64,000 nucleotides of DNA from SCN-70-22 sp046327755 (GTDB taxonomy: Bacteria > Gemmatimonadota > Gemmatimonadetes > Gemmatimonadales > Gemmatimonadaceae). The notes beneath the pieces are model-generated. The model saw nothing but the letters and a program-made list of their open reading frames with translations, had not been told where the DNA came from and searched no databases. The DNA lies in the NCBI GenBank assembly GCA_046327755.1, contig JAXLXW010000016.1:1-64000 (forward strand), written 5' to 3'. The position numbers and the translations under genes are program-made. Below, in pieces: positions 25,952 through 34,239 of the stretch (its first letter is position 1; the number at the start of each line of letters is the position of its first letter).

Positions 25952-26731
25952 GTGCGCCTGATGCGTGAGTGGCACCCGCTGGGCACGGCGTGGCGTGCGG
26001 CACGTCGCGCGGCGTGCGCGGCGAGCGTGGCGTTCGCAGCGCTCATGTCGCTCGCGATGATTGCGACGCGCGCGGTCGCGGCGCAGGAGCGCGACAGTGC
26101 CGCGGTCATCGTCACGATCGACGCCGACACCAGCGACGCGTGGCGGGTGGAGACGCGCGTGCGCCTGGCGGCCGACAGCGGCGACACGAGCCGGCGCGCC
26201 GCGTTCCAGTACCTCGCGCGCGCCTGCGCCCGCGTGGGAGACGTGGTGCTCGACGATGGGTCGACGGCGGTGACGCTGGCCACGCGCATCGACGGCGCGT
26301 GGCGCGCGCTGGAGGACACGCTCACCACGGCGCGCGGAACGCGCACCGGCTTCACGCTGCGGTATACCGTCACGCGCACGGCAGCGGGGGTCGACGTCCC
26401 GCTGGTCCTCCCCACCTTTCCCATCCCGCGTGGCGCGAATGCGCGGCTGGGGAACGTGCAGGTGATCGTGCGCGTCCCCGACGACCGCGCGACCGTCACC
26501 TTCCCGCGCCTCGAGCGTGCGGACGCGCGCACATGGAGCGCACGACTCGTCGCGCTTCCGTCGTTCGTGCATGTGCGCCTGGCGGACGATGGCTCCCCCT
26601 GCGGCGAAGCGGCGCCACGTGGTGACGACGGCGGGCTGTCGTGGCGCTTCTGGCTCCTCGTCGCCATCCTCGTGGTCTGGGTCCCGGTGTACCAGTGGTG
26701 GGCGCTGCGCCAGTCGGAAGGCGACACATGA
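25952..26731 (+). CDS. Hypothetical exported protein with C-terminal membrane anchor
   Basis: 259 residues (GTG at 25952, or ATG at 25961). An N-terminal signal segment (VAFAALMSLAMIATRAVAAQ) is followed by a beta-rich extracytoplasmic domain of about 180 residues. A helix close to the C-terminus (FWLLVAILVVWVPVYQWWAL) would anchor it. No known domain recognised. Its stop overlaps the symporter ATG (ATGA), so it is made with that transporter and could be an accessory subunit. Confidence 0.75.
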   Translation: MRLMREWHPLGTAWRAARRAACAASVAFAALMSLAMIATRAVAAQERDSAAVIVTIDADTSDAWRVETRVRLAADSGDTSRRAAFQYLARACARVGDVVLDDGSTAVTLATRIDGAWRALEDTLTTARGTRTGFTLRYTVTRTAAGVDVPLVLPTFPIPRGANARLGNVQVIVRVPDDRATVTFPRLERADARTWSARLVALPSFVHVRLADDGSPCGEAAPRGDDGGLSWRFWLLVAILVVWVPVYQWWALRQSEGDT

Positions 26732-28167
26732 CCGGCGCGCACCTCACCACCTTCTACCTGGTCGTGGGCGGCTACCTCGCGCTGGTCTGCGGGATCGGGC
26801 TCTACAACTTCCGCCGCGCGTCGACCGAAGAGGGGTTCCTCGCCGCAGGGCGCTCGTTAGGGCCGCTGCTGGGCGGGGCGACGCTGATGGCCAACCAGGT
26901 GAGCGCCGGCGCCACCATCGGGATGGTGGGGTTCCACTACTTCTCGGGGATCAGCTACGCCTGGACGTGGCCGCTGACGTGGATCGGCTGGGTGGTGGCG
27001 GCACTCTTCGTGGCACCGCGCATCCGCCGAATCGCAGGACTCACCCTCCCCGACTACTTCGCGGCCCGCTTCGAGAGCAAGGGGGCGCGCGCGATCTCGG
27101 CGGTCTTCATCCTCGTCGTCTACGCGATGATGCTCTCCGCGCAGTACCAGGCCGGGGGGCTGCTGTTCGGGCTCGTGGGCGGGATGCCGTACCAGCGCGC
27201 GGTCCTCCTCGTCGCCGGGATCACCACGGTCTACACGGTGCTGGGCGGGATGTACAGCAACGCGTATGTAGGCCTTCTCAAGGCGGTGCTCCTGCTCGGT
27301 GGCTACGTGCTGGCCGTCCCGTTCCTCGTGTCGCACATTGGCGGGCTTCAGGCGATCGGCGAGGCCATCACGTCGATCGATCCGCGGTTGAGCGGCAACT
27401 GGTTCGGGTGGCGACAGCTGCTGGCGATCTCGATGGCGATCGGGCTCGGACTCGCGGCATCGCCGTACGAGATCTCGGCGATCTACTCGATGCAGAGCAA
27501 GCGCGCGACGCGGCTGGCGATCGGCTACTCGTTCTTCTTCCAGGCGTGCGTGGGGATCGGCGTCCTCCTGTTCGGGCTGTCGATGCGCGTGGCGATGCCG
27601 TTCCTCCCGCAGGCCGACCTGGCGACCCCGGTGCTCGGGATGAGCGTCCTGCCATCGGCCGTTGGGCAACTCGTGCTGCTGGCGGCGGTGGTGACGTTCA
27701 CGCGCACGGGGGGGGCGATCCTCCTCACCGTGGCTTCGGCGGTGTCGCACGACATCTACGCCGAGCTGCTCGTCCCCGGCGCGAGCGAGAAGGCGAAGGT
27801 GCTCGCCAGTCGCGTGGCAGTGGTCACGTTCAGCGCGATTCCGGTGATGCTCGCCTATCGGCAGCTGTCGCTGGTGAACTTCATCGTGATCTGGGCGGCG
27901 AAGCTGATGGTATCGTTCCTCTTTGTCCCGGTGGTAGTCGGGCTCAACTGGCGCCGCGCCACGCGCGCCGGCGCGATCGCCTCGATGCTGGGGGGGATGG
28001 TGGCATGCCTCGTCTGGTCACGCCTCGGGACGCCGTACTGGATGGGGCTCGACCCTGCGGAAGCCGGGGTGCTGGTCAGTGCGCTGCTGATGGTTGGGGT
28101 GAGCCTGACGACGGCGCCCGCATCGGCGGAAGTGACGGAGCGCTTCTTCGGCGCGGAGGGGCGATGA
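26728..28167 (+). CDS. Sodium:solute symporter (SSS family)
   Basis: 479 residues with about 13 membrane segments. Family marks are FLAAGRSLGPLLGGATLMANQVSAGATIG (first core helix), GLTLPDYFAARFESKGARAIS, and ITTVYTVLGGMYSNAYV. GLGLAASPYEISAIYSMQSKRATRLA is also present. SSS proteins couple Na+ entry to uptake of sugars, amino acids, carboxylates or similar. The substrate cannot be read from sequence. The adjacent acylase-type amidohydrolase makes an N-acyl amino acid or related acid a fair guess. Coupled at both ends by ATGA overlaps. Confidence 0.92.
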   Translation: MTGAHLTTFYLVVGGYLALVCGIGLYNFRRASTEEGFLAAGRSLGPLLGGATLMANQVSAGATIGMVGFHYFSGISYAWTWPLTWIGWVVAALFVAPRIRRIAGLTLPDYFAARFESKGARAISAVFILVVYAMMLSAQYQAGGLLFGLVGGMPYQRAVLLVAGITTVYTVLGGMYSNAYVGLLKAVLLLGGYVLAVPFLVSHIGGLQAIGEAITSIDPRLSGNWFGWRQLLAISMAIGLGLAASPYEISAIYSMQSKRATRLAIGYSFFFQACVGIGVLLFGLSMRVAMPFLPQADLATPVLGMSVLPSAVGQLVLLAAVVTFTRTGGAILLTVASAVSHDIYAELLVPGASEKAKVLASRVAVVTFSAIPVMLAYRQLSLVNFIVIWAAKLMVSFLFVPVVVGLNWRRATRAGAIASMLGGMVACLVWSRLGTPYWMGLDPAEAGVLVSALLMVGVSLTTAPASAEVTERFFGAEGR

Positions 28168-28448
28168 GTGGCGCCTGTCCGTCGCTCGGCTTCATCCTCG
28201 CCGTCACGTGGCCGACCGAAACGTCCGCGGAAGCTCGTTGGCAGTTCGAGCGGGCGCTCCGACAACGGGCAGAATCGCTGGGGCTGACGTGCAGCGGCGG
28301 CGGCGACGTGCCCCGCTATGTGCTGGCGTCCGAATCGTCCCAGGTGACGGAGCGTGACCGCGACGCCATTGCGGCGTGGACGGCGGGTCGGCTGGACGAG
28401 GGAATGTGGGAGGTGAGCGCCGTGTTCGACCTGGACGAGATGCGCTGA
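28164..28448 (+). CDS. Small YggL/DUF469-like protein
   Basis: 94 residues. LGFILAVTWPTETSAEARWQFERALRQ and then VTERDRDAIAAWTAGRLDEG..EVS..FDLDE line up with the YggL (DUF469) family, which in E. coli binds the 50S subunit. The usual basic N-terminal segment (RRLRKK-type) is missing, so ribosome binding may be lost. ATGA overlap with the symporter gene shows it is co-translated. Family assignment rests on pattern similarity by eye only. Confidence 0.6.
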   Translation: MSGACPSLGFILAVTWPTETSAEARWQFERALRQRAESLGLTCSGGGDVPRYVLASESSQVTERDRDAIAAWTAGRLDEGMWEVSAVFDLDEMR

Positions 28449-28551
28449 CGCCCCCGCGACGGGGACGCGCTCGCTACTTTCCCGGGGGGCCAGCGGAACT
28501 CCGCCGCGCCCCCGTCGTAGTTTCTTGAGACGGTCCGCCCGACACTCGCTC

Positions 28552-29379
28552 ATGCGTCGCTCGCCCCGTGCTTTCGCAGTCGCAATCAGCGCCGCCGGAT
28601 TCCGGTGGCGTGCGCGCCGCCTGTGGGGGGCCGTGCAGCTGACGGCTATCGCGACGGTCGCGGCGTGCGGCCCCGTCCATGTCGCCGAGGTGCCACCGGC
28701 GGCGGGTGAGACAGTGGTGCTGTTGCACGGGCTGTCGCGCACCTCGGCGTCGATGGAGCGGATGGAGCGCTCGCTGACGAGTGCCGGGTACCACGTGTGC
28801 AACATCGACTACCCGTCGCGCGAGCACGCGATCGCAACGCTCGCCCGCGACTACGTGGCCCCGCGCATCGCCGCCTGCGCCCCCGCGGGAGAACGCGTGC
28901 ACTTCGTCACGCATTCGCTGGGCGGGATTGTCGTGCGGCAACTGGCGGCGAGCGGTGCGGTCCCGAACATCGGGCGCGTGGTCATGCTGGGCCCTCCAAA
29001 CGGCGGCAGCGAAGTCGTCGATGCGATGGGGGAGTGGCGACTGTTCCGCATGGTCAACGGACCGGCGGGGAGCGAGTTGGGGACGGCCGACAGTTCGACG
29101 CCGCGCCGGCTCGGGGCGCCAACCTTCCCCTTGGGCGTGATTGCCGGGACGCGCTCGGTGAACTGGATCCTCTCGCTGATCATTCCCGGACAGGACGACG
29201 GCAAGGTCGCCGTGCGGAACGCGCGGCTGGAGGGGATGCGCGACTTTGCCGAGGTGCGTGCGGCGCACCCGTTCCTGATGAACGACCAGGACGCGATCGC
29301 GATGACGATCCGTTTCCTGGCGTTCGAGTGCTTCACCTGCGACGCGTCACGTCCCGTCCCACCGGCCCGCTCGCCATAG
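28552..29379 (+). CDS. Lipoprotein alpha/beta hydrolase (lipase-like)
   Basis: 275 residues. The lipobox TVAAC (Cys about 39) follows an Arg-rich N-terminus. The hydrolase core has VVLLHGLSRTSASM, the nucleophile Ser in FVTHSLGGIVVR, and VMLGPPNGGSEVVDAM. The late His is in AAHPFLMND. It resembles the small lipase or PGAP1-like group acting on esters at the cell envelope. 103 bp separates it from the symporter operon. Confidence 0.87.
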   Translation: MRRSPRAFAVAISAAGFRWRARRLWGAVQLTAIATVAACGPVHVAEVPPAAGETVVLLHGLSRTSASMERMERSLTSAGYHVCNIDYPSREHAIATLARDYVAPRIAACAPAGERVHFVTHSLGGIVVRQLAASGAVPNIGRVVMLGPPNGGSEVVDAMGEWRLFRMVNGPAGSELGTADSSTPRRLGAPTFPLGVIAGTRSVNWILSLIIPGQDDGKVAVRNARLEGMRDFAEVRAAHPFLMNDQDAIAMTIRFLAFECFTCDASRPVPPARSP

Positions 29380-29412
29380 CGCGCGGCGCGTCCACGCTGT
29401 CATTTCTTCGGC

Positions 29413-29928
29413 ATGTCGCGATACATCGCCTTCTTGCGCGGAGTGAGCCCGCAGAACCTGTCGATGGTGCAGCTGCGGGCCGCGATGGAGGGGGCCGGCT
29501 TTGCCGACGTTCGGACGATCCTGGCCAGCGGCAATGTCGCGTTCACTGCACGTGCAGCGCGTGAGGAGGCACTGGCGCGGAAGGTCGAGTCAGCGCTGGA
29601 GTCGACGGTCGGCCGTGCCTTCCAGACCATCGTGCGCCCGTCCGAGTACCTCGGCGCACTCCTCGCGCGCGATCCATACGCCGCCTTCGACGTCCCGTCA
29701 GGCGCAAAGCGGGTGGTGACATTCCTGCGCGAGTCGCATGCGGGGCGGCTCCGTTTCCCGATCGCCCGCGACGGGGCGAGCATCCTTGGGATGCAGGATC
29801 GCGAGGTCTTCACGGCGTACGTCCCGCACCCCAAGGGGCCGGTCTTCATGACGCTGATCGAGCAGACGTTCGGGAGCGAGGTCACGACGCGCACATGGGA
29901 CACCGTGAAGAAGTGCGCCGTGGCGTGA
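29413..29928 (+). CDS. DUF1697 family protein
   Basis: 171 residues. YIAFLRGVSPQNLSMVQLRAAMEGAGFADVRTILASGNVAF is the family opening (usually LRGINVGG...M..LR...E..G..NV.TYI.SGNVVF), and the C-terminal FMTLIEQTFG..VTTRTWDTVKKCA ends it. Function of DUF1697 is not established. Its stop overlaps the GTG of the next gene (GTGA). Confidence 0.9.
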   Translation: MSRYIAFLRGVSPQNLSMVQLRAAMEGAGFADVRTILASGNVAFTARAAREEALARKVESALESTVGRAFQTIVRPSEYLGALLARDPYAAFDVPSGAKRVVTFLRESHAGRLRFPIARDGASILGMQDREVFTAYVPHPKGPVFMTLIEQTFGSEVTTRTWDTVKKCAVA

Positions 29929-32456
29929 CGTGCGATAAGCGCACGACGCTCGCGTCGCTCGCGTCGCTCGCGTCGCGCGCATCGCGTCGTCTCACGGCGG
30001 CGCTGGCGCTTGCCGTGCTTGGCGTGCTTGGCGCACGCGCCGCGGATGGGCAGGTCGTGCGCGGGAGCGTCGTCGATTCGGCATCCGGCGCCCCGCTGGT
30101 CGATGCGATCGTGACGCTGCAGCGGGAAGGGAGTGGCGACGCCCCGCGCCGGGCCCGTGTCGATGCGACCGGGCGCTTCGAGTTGCTGGCGCCCGGCCCA
30201 GGCGACCTCGTCGTGGTGGCGCGGGCGGTCGGATACGCGATGCAGCAACGGCGCGTATCGCTTCGCGCCGCGCAGGCGGAGCGGCTCGACATCGCGCTCT
30301 CGCGCAACGTCGTGCGCGTCGCGGGGGTGCAGGTGACCGAGCGCAACGAGTGCACGTCGCCCGAGGCGCTCGCCGCCGGTGGCGCGGCGCTATGGAGCGA
30401 CGTGTGGACGGCGCTGACCTCGGCCCAACTCACGGTGGAGCCCGTCACGGCGGCAGGGGTGATGCGCTACCGGCGCGAGCTGTCCCCCGGCAGTGGCCTC
30501 GTGCGCGGCGAGGCTCGTCAGTTGCAGCGCGGCCGGGTCGTCGCGCCGTTCATGGCGGCCGAGGCGGCGGCACTCGCCCGCGACGGCTTCGCGCGCGAGT
30601 CGCGCGACGGGGGGCTCGAGCTCTTCGCCCCCGACGCGGCGACCGTCACCTCCAACGATTTCGTGCGCCTGCACTGCTTCGCCGTCACCACCTCCGACAC
30701 CTCACGCGCGCCGCAACGCGTTGGACTGCGATTCTGGCCGCGACGCGACTTCACGAGCCGCGGCATCGACGGGGTCTTCTGGCTCGACGCGGCGACCCGC
30801 GAGCTGCAGGAGATCACCTTCGGATTCCCGCTGCTCGCCGCCGTCGGGGTCCCCGCCGACTCGCTCGGCGGGATCGTGCGCTTCGCCCACCGCCCCGGGG
30901 GCAGCTGGTATGTGTCGCGCTGGTACCTGCGCCTCCCCGTCCTCCTCCGCTCCGTCGCGTCGCTCGATTGGCGCGGTCGACCCAGCGACGAGGGGAGACG
31001 TGAGGCGTTGGTCGCCGTCTCGGAAGAGGGAGGTGTCGTCTTCGAGGACTCGTCAGGCGCGCCGTTGTCGCGGGTGCGCGGCGAGGTCGTGACCTCCGAC
31101 GGCCACATCGTCCCCGGAGCCGACGTGGAGTTCCTGGGGGCCGACGTTCGCACGCGCACGGACGCCGCGGGGATCTTCTCGCTCTCGACGATGCTCCCGG
31201 GGCACTACGTCGTGCGCGTGACGGCTCCGGGGAGCGACAGCGCGACGACGGCGTTCCATCATACTTCTGTGAGAGTCGCCGACCAACGCGAGGCGCCGGC
31301 CCTGCTGGTGCTGCCGTCCCCGCGCGCACAGGCAAGCGCCGTGTGCGAGGGGAGGCGCCGGAGCCAGCGTGATACGCTCGCGCTCGTGGGGATGGTGCGC
31401 GATGGTGATCGTCCAGCCGTCGCCAGGCGCCTCGAAGCGCGCTGGATGGAACTCTCCACCGAGGGGGCGGCGCGCACGTTGCGCGGGCGCTCGATGCTCG
31501 CCGAGTTCTCGACCGACAGCCTGGGGATCTTCCGCATCTGCGCGGTCTCGCCACGCGCCTCGGTCTCGTTCCGGCGAGCCGGTGGAGGGGAGTCGGATTG
31601 GTCTTGGCCGGTCACCCTCGGCGCAACGCTGTCCGTGTTGCGCCTGACGATCGATACGACCGGGCGCATCGCCGACGTGGTCGGCGCCAAGTCTGCGAGC
31701 GTGGCGCAGGCACAGCTGCAGGAGGAGCGCGGTGCTGCGGTGCGCATGACGGGTGTTGTCCGGACTGCCGACTCATCCGGCGTGGCGATGGGAGACGTCG
31801 AGGTGCAACTCGACGCCGATTCGGCGTCCGTCGTGCGGACCGACAGTGCGGGCGCCTTCTCCTTCGATGGCGTCACGCGCGGCGTGCATGTGGTGACCGC
31901 GCGCCGACTGGGCTTCGCCCCGGAGCGACATGTGGTCGTGATCGGCGGTGCGCCGCCATCGCCCATCGAGTTGCGCCTGCAACGTGCGCAGCGTCTCGCG
32001 CGCGTGCTGGTGGAGGGAGAGTCGGCCGCATCGGCGATCGCCAACGGGGCCTTCGAGGCGAGGCGGACGGCGGGATTCGGGGTCTTCATCGGACCGGAGG
32101 AGATGGCGGCCAGGCGCGGGCGGAGCACGCTCACCAACATCATCATGAGCAAGGTTCCCGGGCTGGAGGCGATCCCGCTCTACCGGGGGACGATGAGCGC
32201 CGGATTCGGGATTGCGAGCCGGCGCTTTCGGTCGCTGGGTGGCGGCAGCACACAGGTCCAACCGTGTTTCTCGCAGGTCTTCGTCGATGGCAGCCGGGCG
32301 AGCGGGATGCGGGGGGAGGCGTTCGACCTGGAACAGATGGCGGCGCTCGACATCGCCGCCATCGAAGTGTACCGCGGTGCCTCCGAGACTCCCAATGAAT
32401 TCAACGGGCCGAGTGCGGCGTGCGGCACCGTGGTGATCTGGACACGCAAACGTTAG
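29925..32456 (+). CDS. Exported protein with three carboxypeptidase-regulatory-like modules and a TonB plug-like domain, no barrel
   Basis: 843 residues. The N-terminal region contains three 9-bp repeats coding Leu-Ala-Ser, then a signal peptide (LAVLGVLGARAADGQ). Three beta-sandwich modules of the CarboxypepD_reg type are visible: VRGSVVDSASGAPLVDAIVTLQ (about 45), VRGEVVTSDGHIVPGADVEFLGA (about 385) and MTGVVRTADSSGVAMGDVEVQLDA (about 607). The last 130 residues resemble a TonB-receptor plug (LTNIIMSKVPGLEAIPLY...CFSQVFVDGSR...IAAIEVYRG), but the protein ends where a barrel would start. It is coupled to DUF1697 by GTGA. Likely a periplasmic or outer-surface scaffold. Confidence 0.8.
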   Translation: MTCDKRTTLASLASLASRASRRLTAALALAVLGVLGARAADGQVVRGSVVDSASGAPLVDAIVTLQREGSGDAPRRARVDATGRFELLAPGPGDLVVVARAVGYAMQQRRVSLRAAQAERLDIALSRNVVRVAGVQVTERNECTSPEALAAGGAALWSDVWTALTSAQLTVEPVTAAGVMRYRRELSPGSGLVRGEARQLQRGRVVAPFMAAEAAALARDGFARESRDGGLELFAPDAATVTSNDFVRLHCFAVTTSDTSRAPQRVGLRFWPRRDFTSRGIDGVFWLDAATRELQEITFGFPLLAAVGVPADSLGGIVRFAHRPGGSWYVSRWYLRLPVLLRSVASLDWRGRPSDEGRREALVAVSEEGGVVFEDSSGAPLSRVRGEVVTSDGHIVPGADVEFLGADVRTRTDAAGIFSLSTMLPGHYVVRVTAPGSDSATTAFHHTSVRVADQREAPALLVLPSPRAQASAVCEGRRRSQRDTLALVGMVRDGDRPAVARRLEARWMELSTEGAARTLRGRSMLAEFSTDSLGIFRICAVSPRASVSFRRAGGGESDWSWPVTLGATLSVLRLTIDTTGRIADVVGAKSASVAQAQLQEERGAAVRMTGVVRTADSSGVAMGDVEVQLDADSASVVRTDSAGAFSFDGVTRGVHVVTARRLGFAPERHVVVIGGAPPSPIELRLQRAQRLARVLVEGESAASAIANGAFEARRTAGFGVFIGPEEMAARRGRSTLTNIIMSKVPGLEAIPLYRGTMSAGFGIASRRFRSLGGGSTQVQPCFSQVFVDGSRASGMRGEAFDLEQMAALDIAAIEVYRGASETPNEFNGPSAACGTVVIWTRKR

Positions 32457-33937
32457 GGCGCAGTGGTCGCCCGCACCACGCGCCCCGGTGCCACCTCGAT
32501 GTCGGCCCACACCAGGGCATGCCCGACGGCGTCCGTCCCTGCCGTCGCCGGCACGCGACGTCCGTCAACGACGAGCTCGCGCGCGTGACCGGGGAAGGTG
32601 GCGCGCCAGGTGACCGGCCGAGCACCGTACACGGTAAAGGTGGTGCTCGTTAGGCCGTCGTGCCGGACCGTGACCGGGCCTGCGAAGGTCGGGATCGAGT
32701 CGGCCGAGACCCATGTCGTCGCCGGCGTGAGGTGCGGGTGCGTGGCGACGCGGCCGTCGCGCGCCGAGGGCTCCACGCCGAGCAGCCCGCGCACGATCCC
32801 CTCCACCGCCCCGCTCGACGCCTCGGGGTAGTCGCGGCGCGGGTCGGCATGGATGCGCTGCAGGAAGTCGTAGGCCGACGAGTCCTCGCCGTAGCGATAG
32901 AAGAGCATCGGGAGGTAGGAGAGCACCTCGACCTGCGAGTTGCGCAGCGCCGCCAGCGCGCGGCGAATGCGCTCGGGATCGCTCACGACGCCGTACCAAA
33001 GCAGGAACTCGCTCCCGCTCGCCGCCCCGGGCGTGAAGCTCCCGTTGGCGCTGAGGAAGCCGTGATAGAGCTGCGTGCGATCGTCCCACCACCGCTCATC
33101 AAGCAGGCGCTTGTAGCGAGCGGCTTGGGCGAGGTAGGCAATCCCCGCTGCGCTGTCGCCGCGCGCGGCGAGAATGCGCGCGTACGTCGCGAAGCCGTTC
33201 TGGATCATCCCCAGCAGGTCGCTCCCCAGCACGAGGCTGTCCTGCTGCTCGTCGTACGAAGGGATCCCGCGCGCCTTGCGGTACTTCACCGTTCCCGGGC
33301 GCAGGTTGGGAAAGGCGGCCCGCTGCATGATGCGGTCGGGTTGCAGCTGCCAGCGCTCGATGTACTCCTTGAGCGTCAGGCGGAAGAAGCGGTCAAAGGC
33401 GGGGTCCTCGATGTACGTCCGGTTTCCCGTCCATTGATAGAGCTTGTAGCTCGCGTCGATGATGTCGAAGTTGGCGTTGAGGTTGTACCAGAAGTCGTCA
33501 TCCGAGGCGTAGTCGACCGGGGCCGGCTTGTTGTGGCGGTTGATCTCCCAGTAGGTGCAGTAGTCCCTGGATTCGGAGATGTTCTCCACGAAGCGGCGGA
33601 ACATGTTGAGGTTCTGCCGCGCCTGCCCGAGGATCTCGGCGCCGATGCTCTGGTGCGACACGTCGCGCACGCAGAAGGCCTCGCGCTTGGGGAGCGCCGC
33701 CTCGTACCACGGGCCCACAGGATCCGTGTCGGCACCCACGTAGCCGTTGGAGGTTTCTCGTGCCCAGGTCCAGATCGCGGCGAGCGTCGTGTCGGACGTG
33801 GTGAGCGTCGTCCCGCTTACGGCCTGCGTTGCAGCGCGCGCCGTCTCGTGCGCACCGCGCGACACCTCGGACGCTGGTGAACAGGCGAGCGTCAGGGCGA
33901 GCGAGAGGGTGGCGAATGCAATGGCGAAATGGCGCAT
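32453..33937 (-). CDS. Lipoprotein six-hairpin glycoside hydrolase
   Basis: 494 residues with lipobox LTLAC (Cys about 19). The body is helical with repeated hairpins typical of (alpha/alpha)6 glycosidases: REAFCVRDVSHQSIGAEIL, FWYNLNANFDIIDASYKLYQWTGNRTYI, YDEQQDSLVLGSDLLGMIQNGFATYARIL, and YPEASSGAVEGIVRGLLGVEP. A C-terminal beta domain closes it. Asp/Glu candidates are the Asp of RDVSHQ and the Glu of YPEASSG. The CAZy family and substrate cannot be named by eye. It overlaps the plug protein gene tail to tail by 4 bp. Confidence 0.72.
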   Translation of the reverse strand: MRHFAIAFATLSLALTLACSPASEVSRGAHETARAATQAVSGTTLTTSDTTLAAIWTWARETSNGYVGADTDPVGPWYEAALPKREAFCVRDVSHQSIGAEILGQARQNLNMFRRFVENISESRDYCTYWEINRHNKPAPVDYASDDDFWYNLNANFDIIDASYKLYQWTGNRTYIEDPAFDRFFRLTLKEYIERWQLQPDRIMQRAAFPNLRPGTVKYRKARGIPSYDEQQDSLVLGSDLLGMIQNGFATYARILAARGDSAAGIAYLAQAARYKRLLDERWWDDRTQLYHGFLSANGSFTPGAASGSEFLLWYGVVSDPERIRRALAALRNSQVEVLSYLPMLFYRYGEDSSAYDFLQRIHADPRRDYPEASSGAVEGIVRGLLGVEPSARDGRVATHPHLTPATTWVSADSIPTFAGPVTVRHDGLTSTTFTVYGARPVTWRATFPGHARELVVDGRRVPATAGTDAVGHALVWADIEVAPGRVVRATTAP

Positions 33938-34078
33938 GCGGCTCCGGCACGGCGTTCGAGTGAAGTCCAGCGTATCGCAGGGAACAGACGGGCGGCGCTG
34001 GCATGAGAAGTTGGCAATCATTTCACGTGCGGAGAAGACTCAAGACGCCGCGTGCAGCTGCCGAGAATCGGAGGTACG
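33938..34078. other. Start of the shared divergent upstream region
   Basis: Intergenic DNA between the minus-strand glycosidase and the plus-strand subtilisin leader. It contains a TTGGCA at 34011-34016 that could serve as a -35 element for the leader transcript. No convincing -10 box is seen and no coding capacity is apparent. Confidence 0.4.
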
Positions 34079-34170
34079 CGTCGTCCGACAAGAGCACCCC
34101 GGTGGCGACACCGGTCCGCAAAACCAGCCATCTCCCCTCGCGGGGAGACCGGGCGGTCACCGAAGCGACA
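34079..34170 (+). promoter_or_regulatory. Candidate class-I cyclic di-GMP riboswitch-like aptamer
   Basis: Order of elements: GAGCACC; a 6-bp stem ccggtg/caccgg with GNRA tetraloop GCGA (34099-34114); then TCCGCAAAACCAGCCA; a 7-bp stem tctcccc/ggggaga with loop TCGC (34131-34148); then CCGGGCGGTCACCGAAG. A short outer pairing gtcg/cgac (34080-34083 with 34166-34169) closes it. This mirrors the GEMM-I plan (GGGCAAACC, GNRA stem, ACGCAAAGCCA, second stem, GGGUUACCGAAG). It deviates in the first joiner, one base of GCAAAGCC, and a 3-base insertion near the 3' end. It is a pattern match by eye, not a covariance-model result. Confidence 0.45.
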
Positions 34171-34201
34171 CATTTCCCCCGACCTGGCAGATCGTGCAGG
34201 T

Positions 34202-34239
34202 CATGGGCGACGCCTCCTCCGACTCGAGACTCGCCCATG
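34202..34239 (+). promoter_or_regulatory. Hairpin that pairs the start codon of the subtilisin gene
   Basis: catgggcga (34202-34210) pairs perfectly with tcgcccatg (34231-34239), and the last three bases are the ATG start codon. A second hairpin, gacctg/caggtc (34181-34186 with 34197-34202), abuts it and shares base 34202, so the two compete. This is the geometry of a translational expression platform downstream of the candidate aptamer. Confidence 0.65.
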
